Positions 53,050 through 63,290 of a stretch of 64,000 nt of DNA are shown here, piece after piece (the stretch's first letter is position 1; each line of letters opens with the position of its first letter). The DNA is from Prorocentrum cordatum. Its lineage: Eukaryota; Sar; Dinophyceae; Prorocentrales; Prorocentraceae. The position numbers were made by a program, and so were the translations under genes. The notes under the pieces were generated by a model. The model was given only the letters and a program-made list of their open reading frames with translations. It searched no databases and was not told where the DNA came from. The stretch is taken from positions 178,521 to 242,520 of the forward strand of contig CAUYUJ010015262.1 in NCBI GenBank assembly GCA_963575745.1, in the 5' to 3' direction.

Positions 53050-53222
53050 AGTCGGGGGGGAAAAAGATACGGATACGTGTTGTCCCCCTTCGTTTTCGGC
53101 CTTTCCTGGTCCTCCTGGGGAATCCTCGTTGTCACCGCTGGATTCGCCTCGAAATTCTGGTCAGAACGCACCCCAAGAGAGGTCCGGGGACAACACGTAT
53201 CCGTATCTTTCCGCCCCCCAAT
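53050..53222. mobile_element. inverted-repeat (MITE-like) element B, copy 1
   Basis: Terminal inverted repeats of about 34 bp: GGGGGGAAAAAGATACGGAT then ACGTGTTGTCCCC (53055-53087), and GGGGACAACACGTATCCGTA then TCTTTCCGCCCCCC (53186-53219). ATCTAG lies directly outside both ends and may be a target-site duplication. The roughly 100-bp interior, with CTGGTCAGAACGCACCCCA, is also found at 63570-63690. Confidence 0.8.
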
Positions 53223-53229
53223 CTAGAGG

Positions 53230-54800
53230 AAATGTACAGGTACAGGAAAGCATGGGAAGTGGAGGGGAAGACGAGGCTCCAGAAGACATGGAGAGACATA
53301 GGGGGAATCCGCGGGCGCGTGCCTATTCATCCGCGTGTCCCTGGGCGCTTTCGAGCACCACCACCGCACCACGAGAGTCAGCAGCCACGTTGGCTCGCGT
53401 CCATGCCGCGGTCTGCACTCGACGGCGCTCCGACGGGGGGGCACCTCGTGCGCCGCGCTCTCCCTGGGCACCCCGCGCGATGAAGGACTGCTGCCGGGGG
53501 CTCGCCTGGGTTCTGCAGGTACTCCAGGACTCGGGCGGACGCGCGCCGCGGAGGTGCACCGCCAGGGCAAGTCCGCACCCGCCGCCTCGGGGTCGCGCCC
53601 CGGGACCCCGACGGGGTGGCGGAGGCAGGGCGTGGGCCCCCGCCCGCACCCGAGGACGGGAAGATGCCCACGACCACCGCTCCCTCGGGACCCGGGGCAG
53701 GACCCCAGGTCTCCTCCCGCCTCAGCCTTCGTCATGCCTCGTCCCTCCTTCCTCCCTCCTTCCTCCCTCCTTGATCCCTCCTTCCTCCCTCCTCCTCGCT
53801 CCCCTTCGTCCCTCGTCCGCCCTCCTCCCTGCCCGTCTTCCCCCTCGGCCTCGTCCTCCATCCCAGCTTCCCAGACCTCCGACGCCGTGACTTTTTTGCC
53901 ACGTGGACCCCTGCAGGCTTGGACCCCCTCCGCAGGACCAGCACTCCGTCCCGAGCCATTTTGCGGCCCCGGGGCCCTGTGAGGGCCCGCAGAGGCCGAG
54001 AACTGCAAAAAGCAGCTTGCTATGCGCCGTGATCGTTGCTCCCGACGTGGGGGGAGGTCTGGGACTGGGAGCATCGACCCCCGCGGACCTGTCCCGGGGT
54101 GCGTGCTGGCCAGAAAATCTCGAGGGGAAGCCAGAGCCGGTGGCGACGAAATGCCCCTCCCCCCGAAGGTCCCCCAAAAATGTCCCCCGGACTCTGGGTC
54201 TCCGGCCAGGGCCTCGAGGGGACAGCCAGCTCGTGGCGGGGGCGCCGAGAGGTCTCCCCCAAAGGGCCCCGAGCATGGTCGAAAACCTCGACGTTCGGGT
54301 CTGGAGGGTCGCTCTTCTCCTGGGGGCGCGAGGGCGCCAACACGGACCGCGCGTCTCGCATCGCATGGCGCGGAGCGCGTGCGCGATGGCAGTGCAGCCG
54401 AGACGCTGAAACGAGGAGCAGCCCGCGTTCGGAAGGGGCTCGCTTTTCACGGGCTCCTTCCACGGGCTGTTCCTCCAGCGCTTCTCGTGAACCCCGGGTG
54501 CTTTTGGGGCCAGAAAAGGGGACTCGTTTCCGATTCAGCGTTCTCTATGTTAGTCGCTGGATCGTGTTTTCCGCACCTTCCTGTGGATGTCCCGCTTTCT
54601 CTTCTTCTACCCTGCCCACTCGTCGTCGCCTCCCTCCTTTCTCCTCCTCCTCCTGCTCCTCTCGTCCTCCTCCTCGTCCTCCTCTCGTCCTCGTCCTTCT
54701 CGCCCTCGTCCTGGTACTCGCCAGTCCTTGTCCTTATGAATAGCTCCTTCCTGTCGCACCCTCAGACGTGCCGGTAGGGCGGGCCGGGCGTTTCGCCTGA
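53230..54800. other. GC-rich, no confident gene; pyrimidine tracts
   Basis: A plus frame between about 53230 and 53640 has a protein-like patch (ESMGSGGEDEAPEDMERHRG and AMKDCCRGLAWVLQVLQDSG) and may be an exon, but other frames are equally open. TCCTCCCTCC runs at 53735-53860 and CTCCTCGTCC runs at 54595-54720 look intronic. Confidence 0.35.
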
Positions 54801-54829
54801 GCATCTCTCACCATTTCTGATCCTTGAGT

Positions 54830-55345
54830 TTGAAATTTGCAGCAGTTTGGTTCTCGCCTTCGCGCCGCGCACATCTGTCTTAAAGCTTGTAAGAGTTCGA
54901 CGGACGGAGGGCGGGCCGCTTTCAAAATGTGACTCGCTTTGGTGTCGCGTGCGTTCGTCCTATGAATGTGCACGATCTTCTCCGATGGAGGGCGGTTCCT
55001 TCTCAAATCTGGCTCTCGCCTCAGCGCCGCGCACGTACGCTTTAAACGTTTGCACCGGTTCCACGGCTGCAGGGCGGGCCGTTCTTCAAAATGTGGTTCT
55101 CGCCGTGGCGTCGCGCATATTCGATTTTGACTTGGTGTTCAAGGCTTGCGAGAGTTTCACGGATGTAGGGCGGTTTCTTTTCAACGTGTGGCCGTAGCCT
55201 TAGTGCCGCGCACATTCCTTTAACAGTTCGTACCACGTTCACGGATGGAGGGCGGTTCTTAGTCAAATTGTGGCTCTCGCTCTAGCTCCGCGTGCATTCG
55301 TTTTATAAGTTCGCAGGAGTTTCAAGGATTTTTATGGTTGGCGTC
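54830..55345 (+). repeat. degenerate tandem repeat of about 80 bp
   Basis: AGGGCGG(G/T)(C/T)C words at about 54909, 54990, 55070, 55169 and 55247, each with a GTGGTTCTCGCC...CGCGCAC...TTCG block. A solitary unit is at 34910-34985. Confidence 0.75.
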
Positions 55346-55569
55346 TCAGATGGTTTTTTGGCATGATGTAGGACTGTCAGTGCGCAGCAGTTACGTTGAT
55401 TCGCGGTGCTGCAGTCCCAGGAATGGTGTTTTGACACGGTTCAGGTTTTTTTCAGACGATTGTCTTCCAAAGGGGCAACTCCCTTAGTGAGAATGTATCA
55501 GTGTAGGGACCTGTGATTCGGGAATTCGGAGGGAGGGTTCATTGCAATCTCATTAGTGGGTCTTGGGTT

Positions 55570-55800
55570 TACACTTGTCCTCCTCCTCCTCCCCCTCCTT
55601 CTCCTCCTCCTCCTCCTCCTCCTCGTCCTCGTCCTTCGTGTTTTCGTCCTCGTCGTCGTCGTCGTCGTCGTCCTCGTCCTCGTCCTCCTCCTCCTCCTCC
55701 TCCTCCTCCTCCTGCTCCTCCTCCTCCTCCTCCTCCTCCCCCTCCTCCCCCTCCTCTCCCCCTCCTCATCGTCCTCCTCTCCTCCTCCTCTGCCGACGCT
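55570..55800 (+). repeat. CTC/GTC triplet tract
   Basis: (CTC)n, (GTC)n, (CTC)n and (CTCCCC)n blocks. The Arg/Ala-rich frames after it (55800-56030) have no recognised domain. Confidence 0.95.
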
Positions 55801-56088
55801 GCGGGCGTGGACCCCCTCCGACTGGTGGTTCGCCTCAAAGGGCCCCGCGGCGCAGGGCCGCCGCGCGGTGCGGGCGTGGGCCTGGCGCGGCGGCGCCGCT
55901 CGCGGCGCTGGCGGCCGCGGCCGCGTGGGCCACGCGGGGCCCGTGGCACGGGCCGGTCGGGACGGGAGGACCCCACCGCCGGGGGGCACGGACGCTCCAG
56001 AGACTCACCACCCGCCATCGGCGTCACCCCAACGTACTTACACTGTGTGTGCGTCGCTCCCCCAAGGGCGACGCGCGCACCGAGAAGT

Positions 56089-56154
56089 CTTGTAGTATAT
56101 GCGTCGTGGCGGGCGCTTTCTGACCGCACCGCTCGGGAAATGATATACTACAAG
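56089..56154. repeat. inverted repeat CTTGTAGTATAT, 66 bp
   Basis: Perfect 12-bp arms at 56089-56100 and 56143-56154 with a 42-bp GC-rich spacer. Confidence 0.7.
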
Positions 56155-56461
56155 ATGGGTATACGACATGTTCGGGTCGGACGCGCGCCTCCAAGGAGGA
56201 CGTATAGTATTAGTACGTCTCTGTGCGTCCCACACCAAACCACCCCAACTCAACCCGAAGGCTTCAATTTGTCTTCCATTTCCAGTGGGGGGGGGGGTCC
56301 AGGAACGTCGGAAAACCACATGTGGAGCCCAGACCTCCCTCAACCCGAAATTCGGGTCTTCGGGTTGGGTTTGGGTGGTCTGGTAGGTAGTCAGAGACGC
56401 CGTCGATGCTTGTTTTCCGGTCCTTAGACGAAGAAAACAACGCCATCAACATGAACTTTTG

Positions 56462-56635
56462 GCGCTGCTTTGCATCGATTGCTCTGCATTGCGTTGCATT
56501 GCGTCGCGTTGCGTTGCAGTGCGTTGCGTTGCTTTGAATTGCTTGGCTTGGTGTTGCTTTGCATTGCTTCGAGTTGTTCTGCTTTGTATTCCTTTGCATT
56601 GCTTTGCTTGGCTGTGCGTTGTTTTGTACTTTTAT
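56462..56635 (+). repeat. TTGCATTGCG / TTTGCATTGCT minisatellite
   Basis: Irregular 5-, 10- and 11-bp units of GCGTTGCATT changing to GCTTTGCATT. Not coding. Confidence 0.85.
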
Positions 56636-56814
56636 TTCAAAGGAGTATTAGGATCCCCCGCCCCGGGGTTGACAGGCCGCCTCTTCGTATTGCAAGTTGC
56701 GTATGATTCTGCTCCATCGTCCATCCTGAATCTAAATTCATACCATCCCAGCCAGGCTGGAGTTCGAACCCCCCCACATCCTTTGCAACACATTCTATGT
56801 GCGCACACCTGTTG

Positions 56815-57060
56815 ATCACAATTCCTTAGTTTTCGAGAATCCCTTGTGCACAGTGGGACGAAGTGCACGCGCGCGTCGTCGCGCGCGTATATCGAAATCC
56901 TTCAACAACTTTTTGGGTTTCGTCAGGATTTCAAAGTCGGGAGTCACGAAAACAAATGAAACACATGATTTCGTAATACGGGTTTTCAAAAAAGCCTGCG
57001 CCCGCGCTCTTGCGAATTCTTGAGTGAATCATTGTTTTTTTTCACACCCCCCAATTGGCC
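56815..57060 (+). repeat. Y-type repeat fragment
   Basis: AGAATCCCTTG, GGGACGAAGTGCACGCGCGC, ATATCGAAATCCTTCAACAA and TTGCGAATTCTTGAGTGA are words of element Y and of 58790-60340. Confidence 0.65.
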
Positions 57061-57329
57061 TGACGAAGGACCCAACCATATGCAGGTGTGAGTACCGCAA
57101 TTGTGATTCCCTTTTTCGGTGGTGATCCTTATGAGGCAACGAACCGTGCTAGGGGTGTGCCGAAATGAGTGGCGTGGCACACAGCGCGAACGAACACGAT
57201 TGATCTGAGTACGTAGGCAGACTGAGCGCGGGTGAATCTGAACGCGAGTGCGTCTGACTGTGAATGAATCTGCGTGCGAGCGAGTCTACGTGCATGAATG
57301 CGAGTATGACAAAGCATGGTGCAAGTGTA

Positions 57330-57690
57330 TATGAATGTCATCAGTTTGAGAATGACTGCCTCTGAGTACTCGTGGCGCTGGGCGTGGCCGCCGCACGGAG
57401 CTTCCCCGGGACTCCCCGACGGCGTCGCCCGCGCGCCGCGACGCCACCGCGAGCATCGCCCGCCCACCGCGAAGGCTGCGGGCGCAGCGCAGCGCGGAGT
57501 CCCAGCGACGCGCGCAGGTCGCCCCAGAGGGGTCCCAGCGACGCGCGCGGGTCGTCCGCTGCGCGCAGCAAACAGAGCTAGCTGGCTGGCTGATAGCGGG
57601 CAAGGCTCTTGCCGCTGGGCAGAGCGACGACGGGCGAGCGAGGCGCGGAACTCCGACGGCCTCCGACGGATGTGTGCTGGGTGGGGGAGA
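57330..57690. other. no gene recognised
   Basis: GC-rich spacer between repeat arrays. All frames are Ala/Arg-rich. GGTCCCAGCGACGCGCGC and GAGTCCCAGCGACGCGCGC are a local duplication. Confidence 0.4.
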
Positions 57691-57699
57691 CGCGTGCGG

Positions 57700-58112
57700 A
57701 CTGCGCCACCGGGACCTTCGGTGGAGCTCCCTGTGGGGCCACGAAACGCGTGAAGGGTGTGCCGACATGGGTGTGCGGGACGAATGTGGTCACGCCCATT
57801 CGGACCTTCGGTGGAGCTCCGTATGGGGCCACGAAACGTGTGAGGGGTGTGCCGAAATGGGTGTGCGGGACGCATGCGGGCACACCCACTGGGACCTTCG
57901 GTGGAGCTCCCTATGGGACCACGAAACGTGCGAAGGGTGTGCCGAAATGGGTGTGCGGGACGCATGCGGGCACACCCACTGGGACCTTCGGTGGAGCTCC
58001 CTATGGGGCCACGAAGCGTGTGATGGGTGTGCCGTAATGGGTGCGCGGGACGCAAGCGGGCACGCCCGCTGGGGCCTTCGGTGGAGCTCCCTATGGGGCC
58101 ACGAAACGTGTG

Positions 58113-58162
<50 letters not shown>

Positions 58163-58625
58163 CGAAATGGGTGTGCGGGATGCATGCGGGCACACCCACT
58201 GGGACCTTCGGTGGGCTCCCTATGGGGCCACGAAGCGTGTGAGGGGTGTGCCGAAATGGGTATGCGGGACGCATGCGGGCACACCCACTGGGACTTTCGG
58301 TGGAGCTCCTCATGGGGCCACGAAGCGTGTGAGGTGTGTGCCGAAATGGGTGTGCGGGACGCATGCGGGCACACCCGCTGGGACCTTCGGTGGGGCTCCC
58401 TATGGGGCCACGAAGCGTGTGAGGGGTGTGCCGACATGGGTGTGCGGGACGCATGCGGGCACACCCACTGGAACCTTCGGCGGAGCTCCGCATGGGGCCG
58501 CGAAGCGTGTGAGGGGTGTGCCATGTGCGGGACGCATGCGGGCGCACCCGCTGGGACCTTCGGCGGAGCTCCCATATGGGGCCACGAAGCGTGTGAGGGG
58601 TGTGCCGAAATGGGTGTGCGGAGGA
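57700..58625 (+). repeat. 90-bp satellite family, array 2
   Basis: About ten units. GGAGCTCC lies at 57723, 57813, 57903, 57993 and 58083, exactly 90 bp apart. After a (GT)n insertion (58115-58160) the units continue at about 58212, 58302, 58392 and 58482 (90 bp), then 58565. The 90-bp period equals 30 codons, so frames stay open for more than 400 codons on both strands without any protein meaning. Confidence 0.97.
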
Positions 58626-58774
58626 GGAGGGGGAGGAGGCAGCGGGAGGAGGAAGGAGGAGACGCGGGGTGCTGTCTCTTCAAAACGAGGACCCAACACC
58701 ACAGGAGGGTTGGGAAAAACACATTTTCATAACATGCTGCCAGATGAGCCTCTCGCGCCCGTGCATATGTCGAA

Positions 58775-58968
58775 AATGATAGAACGCCCTTGCTGTCGCA
58801 AGAATCACTTACAACATATGGGACGAAGTGCACATGCGTGCACGTCGTCGCGCGCGCATGCCGAAATCTTTCAAACACTCGGTTTCGTAAGGAGTGCCCC
58901 GAAAACATATACAAGCACACGTGGTATTGCAACATCAGTTTTCAAGAAAATCCTGCGCTCGCGGTCGT

Positions 58969-59048
<80 letters not shown>

Positions 59049-59613
59049 TTTTTTTTTTTGTTGTTGAAAACAGACAGCCATCGGTTTCCAACGTTTCATC
59101 CGATTCTGCCACAAAGGGGCCTTTCGCGCGCCGTATGTCGAACTCAGTCGAACGCCCTTGCGCGCGTGCTGGAGGGGCACGATCCGTTTGAAAATAATAC
59201 CGCTCGCGCGCGTCGGCCGCGCGCGCATATCGAACTCTCAGAACAGCTTCATCACCCACGCGAGGACATCGTCATCGTTATCGGCGGGCGTGATCAACAT
59301 CGGAGCCGTCATTGGCCTTGGCGTCGTCATCGCCATCATCTCTACCACCATCGCTACTTTCATAATCGTGTCTACCGTTGTCGGCTTCGCCATGGTACCG
59401 CGCCCGCCCAAGTGGCCGACTCGCAATGAAATGCCCGCGGGGAAGTGCCCAGAGGTCAGCGCCACCGCCCCCGCGTCGGTCGCGCCAAACTAGCTGGCCG
59501 CTGTGCGCGCGAGCATGCGCGGGCTAGCGCGGCCGCAGCGATGCACCCGCCAACTCCAAGCACTCATCGCAGTCGCCGCCGCATGGGTTTTGCAAACCAG
59601 GTTGCGGGTGGAT
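58775..59613 (+). repeat. tandem duplication, unit 1 (with poly-T insertion)
   Basis: It matches 60170-60926 throughout. Offset is 1,397 bp before the poly-T tract and 1,310 bp after it, so about 87 bp (77 T plus GTTTTTTTTTTTGTTG-like sequence at 58971-59066) is extra in this unit. The shared 3' part includes CGCCCGCCCAAGTGGCCGAC (59401) and GCGCCAAACTAGCTGGCCGC. Confidence 0.85.
58971..59047 (+). repeat. poly-T tract, 77 bases
   Basis: Uninterrupted T run followed by G, 11 T and GTTGTTG. It is absent from the other unit of the duplication. Confidence 0.97.
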
Positions 59614-60169
59614 TTTTTTTCTCCCCAAGGGCATGGAGTTTGTCAACGCATGTGTTCAAAATGTTGTGCACCACGTAGGTGGCACCATTTGTATTCTCTT
59701 TTCTACAACATAATATTAGGATTACTTCCTCCGGACTTAATCGCTCACTTCTTCGCATCGCAATTTACACATGGTTCTGCTTCATCGGCCGTCCTAGACA
59801 TGAACTCGCACCATCCCAACTAAACCGGTAACGGTTCCGCCTCCATCTTTTGCAGCAAACATTACGCGCGCGCATTCGTTTGTCAAAACTTCGGGGTTGT
59901 CATGCATCCCTTGGCAAAGATAGTACGAAATGCACACGCGCGCATCGTGTTGCGCGCATGCCGCAATTCTTCACAAACCGGCGGTGTCGCAAGGATTTCA
60001 AAATGGAGTTCCCCGAAAACAGAACGGTTTTGCAACATGAATCTACAACGCATGCTTGCGCTCGCGCTCTTGCGAATCCTTGAGTACACCATATTTTTTA
60101 GGGGTGTTTTAAAGAATATCGATAACGTGCTATTAAATGGGCCTCTCGCGCGCGCATGCCGAAATCGAT
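59614..60169. repeat. Y-type degenerate repeats between duplication units
   Basis: Includes TGCATCCCTTGGCAAAGAT, CGAAATGCACACGCGCGCAT and a GTCGCAAGGATTTCAAAATG block. No gene. Confidence 0.55.
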
Positions 60170-60926
60170 CGAACGCCATTGCGCGCGTGCTGCCACAAGA
60201 ATCCTTCGCAACAGTTGGGACGAAGTGCGCGCGCGCGTCCTCGCACGCGCATGCCGACATCCTTCAAACACTTGAGGTTTCGTAAGGATTTCGAAAGCGA
60301 GTGCCCCGAAAATATGTAAAACCAAATGGTTTGGCAACGGCAGTTTTCAAACAATTGCGCTCGTGCCCTTGCGAACCAACGGCGCTACAGCTTCTCACCG
60401 TTGTCATTCAATTCGGCCAAACGGGCCTTTCGCGCCGCATGTCAACATCATTCGAACGCCCTTGCGTGCGTGCTGGGGGGGGGGCGCGCGATCCGTGTCA
60501 AATAACACCATGCTGGCCACTCGCGCGTCGGCCGCGCGCGTATGTCGAACTCCTTCCAAAACCTTCATCACCGACGCGAGGACGCCGTCATCGTTTTTGG
60601 CGTGATCAGCATCGGCGCCGTCATTGGCCGTGCCGTCGCCGTTGTCATCATCGTCACCAGCGTCGTTGCTATCATGATTGTCTACCGTTGTCGACGTTGC
60701 CATGATACCGCGCCCGCCCAAGTGGCCGACTCGCAATGAAGTGCCCGCTGGGAAGTGCCCACAGGTCAGCGCCACCGCGGCCGCGTCGGTCGCGCCAAAC
60801 TAGCTGGCCGCTGCGCCCGCGACCATGCGCGGGCTAGCGCGGCCTGGGATATGCACCAACCAACACCAAGCACTCATCGCAATCGCCGCCTCGTGTGTTT
60901 TGCAAATCACATTGCGGGTGGGTGGG
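60170..60926 (+). repeat. tandem duplication, unit 2
   Basis: CGCCCGCCCAAGTGGCCGAC at 60711 is 1,310 bp from its partner at 59401. GACGAAGTGC (60219), GGGCCTTTCGCG (about 60423) and GCGCCAAACTAGCTGGCCGC are conserved. It ends at GCGGGTGGGTGGG. Confidence 0.85.
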
Positions 60927-61064
60927 TGGAGTTTGGTGCGAGCAGTGGAGTTGACAAGTGCGAGTTCCACAAGTGAGTTGCCGCACGCACATTGCGCCAG
61001 ATCGATTGCACCACCTTCGTTGCGAAAAATCACCGTTTGGGGTCCACGGTGGCTAACATGTTTT

Positions 61065-61257
61065 TTTTTGGGGGGGGTCGAGGTCCACGCCCCAGCGCCC
61101 CAGCGTCGCGCCCTGAGGTTTCGAGGGCCTCTCGAGGAGTGGTGGGGTGGGCAGTTGCCCGTCCCCGAGGGCGGGAAGGCGTCCATGTCCATCGTTCCCC
61201 ATGGATCCAAAACAGGGCTTAAGTGGCCGTGGGCGTGGATGTTTCCTGGCGGTGCAG
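61065..61257. mobile_element. element C-related repeat, copy 2, upstream of the rhodopsin exon
   Basis: The right end GGATGTTTCCTGGCGGTGCA (61237-61256) matches the right end of copy 1. The central GCCCGTCCCCGAGGGCGGGA corresponds to GCCCGCCCCCGAAGGCGGGA in copy 1, and GTCCATGTCCAT is the subterminal word. The left end is degraded. The element ends in CAG, directly usable as a splice acceptor. Confidence 0.5.
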
Positions 61258-61337
61258 GAGACGGCCTCAGCTTCTCAGTGGTGCTTTCCCGCGTTTCGAT
61301 CGCGTCGCCGGGCTGGTTGCTTGAGGTCAGGACACCG

Positions 61338-62534
61338 ATGCTAGTAGCTGCCGCAGTTTTCGGCGCATTGAGCGTCGGCCTGGTCGTCCTGCTTAGCATC
61401 CTCGATTGGCTACTCGACGCCACATACCAGTGGAACGCAGACATCAAGCGGTGCCTGCAGGCGCACTTGTTCGTATGTGCTACAGGGATGCTTTTCTACA
61501 GTTCGGGATACTCATCCACGACATTGTTCGTGGTCACCGAGGACAGTGTCGGTGGCGAGCACCTAATTGGCCGGAACTTCCACTGGCTGATATCTACGCC
61601 CATAGAGTGGTATATCTACAAGTTGTGCTTTGTGTGCCCAGGAAACAGATCCAACTGCATGATGATGATCGTCTACGCTTTGTGTGTGGCGATGCAGATC
61701 TTCGGCATCTTGGTGTGTGTCGCGCCGTTTCCAAACTTATCCCTTGTCGCATCTTCTGGCTGCTTTGTGCTGATGTTCGTGGTGTTGTATCAGGTCCCTC
61801 AAGTGCCTGAGACCGCCATGGTTGGCCGCAGGGTTCTAGATCTTCACCTGCTCTTGTGGTCTGCGTATCCGATAGCTCACTTCTGCAGGGTGGCGGGTTG
61901 GATGACAGTCGGGAAGCAGCAGGTGTTCGTGCATTGTACCCTGGACTGCTGCGCCAAGGGGTTGAGTTTCGGCGCCATTCTGGTGGCCCGCCTTACACGC
62001 ACTCTGACAAGCATGACTGGTGCTATTCAGACGATGTTGGCCACGCACGATGTGGTGCTCATCGTGGACTCTTCCTTCCAACTGCTGGAGCCCTTGCGCA
62101 ACCAGAGTCTCTTGTTCCACAAGTTCGCGCAGGTTGAGGGTAGCACTAGGAGCTTGCTCGAGCTTTGCGCCAGCGAGGAGCACAGCGAGCGTCTCAAGAC
62201 GGTCGCTCAGGAGGCAGATTGCCAGGCGTCCGGGAAGGGCTCGCCGAACTGTACGCTGAGCTTCAAGCTCCAGCAGGACCTGGGGGAGCTGAGTACCACT
62301 TGCTTCGTGTCCAGCTGCGTTCAGGGACGCCGGCTCGTAGGCATCTCGTTCATTGTTCAGGGAGAAGAGTACGCGCCGCTCACCGCGCTCCGCCAGGCGG
62401 ACGCGACCGAGGCGTTCGACCACGCCAGCGCGATGTCTTGTCCGCACAGCGATGCGCATCCCTCTGGAGCTGCGCTGGAGCCCGTGCTGCACAGGTGCTC
62501 CGCGATCTTGCAGCTGGCACTGAGCATCGTTTAG
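61338..62534 (+). CDS. microbial (type 1) rhodopsin with a PAS-like C-terminal domain
   Basis: Seven hydrophobic helices are visible. Helix 3 has GRNFHWLISTP (R at 61572), aligning with bacteriorhodopsin R82-x-x-D85-W-x-x-x-T-P; the Asp85 position is His (61581-61583), position 89 is Ser and 96 is Ile. Helix 6 has LLLWSAYPIAH, nearly the WSAYP of bacteriorhodopsin. Helix 7 has LDCCAKGLSFG with Asp212 (61944) and the retinal Schiff-base Lys216 (61956). After helix 7 come about 150 residues: THDVVLIVDSSFQLLEP, EGSTRSLLELCASEEHSERL, then SCVQGRRLVGISFIVQGEE. I read this as a PAS-like sensor fold. It lacks the carboxylates of a proton pump, so a sensory or signalling role is inferred. The frame is open from 60825, but upstream residues come from repeats. 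Met at 61338 is the first start inside convincing sequence; an upstream exon may add the N-terminus. Stop is TAG at 62532. Confidence 0.87.
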   Translation: MLVAAAVFGALSVGLVVLLSILDWLLDATYQWNADIKRCLQAHLFVCATGMLFYSSGYSSTTLFVVTEDSVGGEHLIGRNFHWLISTPIEWYIYKLCFVCPGNRSNCMMMIVYALCVAMQIFGILVCVAPFPNLSLVASSGCFVLMFVVLYQVPQVPETAMVGRRVLDLHLLLWSAYPIAHFCRVAGWMTVGKQQVFVHCTLDCCAKGLSFGAILVARLTRTLTSMTGAIQTMLATHDVVLIVDSSFQLLEPLRNQSLLFHKFAQVEGSTRSLLELCASEEHSERLKTVAQEADCQASGKGSPNCTLSFKLQQDLGELSTTCFVSSCVQGRRLVGISFIVQGEEYAPLTALRQADATEAFDHASAMSCPHSDAHPSGAALEPVLHRCSAILQLALSIV

Positions 62535-62593
62535 CCGATCCCTATCCCCACTGCCATGGCCTTGGCCTCATTGGCCGGCTTACCCTCCTCCAG

Positions 62594-62629
62594 GTTTGTG
62601 TGTATATATGTGTACATGTATACACAAAC
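62594..62629. repeat. hairpin just after the rhodopsin stop
   Basis: GTTTGTGTGTAT and GTATACACAAAC flank a TA/TG-rich loop, 60 bp past the TAG. It could be a 3'-UTR or intergenic structure. Confidence 0.5.
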
Positions 62630-62715
62630 AGACATGCTGCTCCCTTTGAGTTTCGCGGGGCCTATCCCCACATCGGGGTAGGTGAGCTGGTGGGGCTGAG
62701 ATTCCATGGCCCAGG

Positions 62716-63171
62716 ACGGACGGGGATCGGCTGGACGATGCTGAGGCACCATGGCTGTCGGAGCTCGTGCGGGCAATTTTCGAGGACAGCCCAACGGTTC
62801 CCAGCGCGCTCATGGTCTTCGACCGCAAGAGAGGGGAGGGCGCAAGCATCGAGACCGCGTCCGCCGCGTTCTGCGCGCACGCGTCCGGGCTTCCAGCGCC
62901 CTTCGCCCTCTCGGAGCTGCTGGGGCATCGCGACGTCGAGAGGCTGCTGGCCACCGCGTCCCTTGAGGAGCTCAGCACGTACCAGTTCAGATGCGCCGAG
63001 CTCGCCTCGGGTACGCGGGTCGTCCTCTCCGTGGCATGGCTGAACCGCCTGTCGAGGGCCGGCTGGTCCAGCGACGTCCGCGTCGGCGTCCTCACTCTGG
63101 AGCCAGTCTCGAGCACTTGGCATGTGCCCCTCAGGTCGGCAACTGGGATCCGCCACGTGATGCGAATCTGA
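62716..63171 (+). CDS. exon of an unknown, possibly PAS-like protein
   Basis: The frame is open from about 62677. It becomes convincing at DRLDDAEAPWLSELVRAIFE and continues with PSALMVFDRKRGEGASIETA, PFALSELLGHRDVERLLATA, YQFRCAELASGTRVVLSVAW and SSDVRVGVLTLEPVSS to a TGA at 63169. The hydrophobic pattern (strand, helix cluster, three strands) suggests a PAS-type sensor fold, but no catalytic motif is visible and the call is inference. The TGA may not be the true end: a GGA tract starts here and the same frame resumes with good sense at 63291, so splicing just before 63169 is likely. Same strand as the rhodopsin, about 180 bp downstream. Confidence 0.6.
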   Translation, partial: TDGDRLDDAEAPWLSELVRAIFEDSPTVPSALMVFDRKRGEGASIETASAAFCAHASGLPAPFALSELLGHRDVERLLATASLEELSTYQFRCAELASGTRVVLSVAWLNRLSRAGWSSDVRVGVLTLEPVSSTWHVPLRSATGIRHVMRI

Positions 63172-63285
63172 GGAGGGGGAGGCGGAGGCAGAGGAGGAGG
63201 AGGAGGAGGAGGAGGAGGAGGAGGAGGAGGAGTAGGAGGAGGAGGAGGAGGAGGAGGAGGAGGAGGAGGAGGAGGAGGAAGGGAC
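63172..63285 (+). repeat. (GGA)n tract, probable intron body
   Basis: About 36 GGA triplets between two coding-like segments on the same strand and frame. Confidence 0.9.
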
Positions 63286-63290
63286 ATCGC

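Noticed and set aside
57129-58547. Long minus-strand frame of 472 codons, and plus-strand frames of 350-460 codons over the same region
   Set aside because: They exist only because the 90-bp satellite unit is divisible by three; the amino-acid repeat follows the DNA repeat.
58935-59259. Poly-Lys frame on the minus strand
   Set aside because: Translation of the 77-base poly-T tract.
60825-61337. N-terminal 171 codons of the rhodopsin frame
   Set aside because: This part is made of the tandem duplication end and an element C relic; the rhodopsin sense begins only near 61290-61340.
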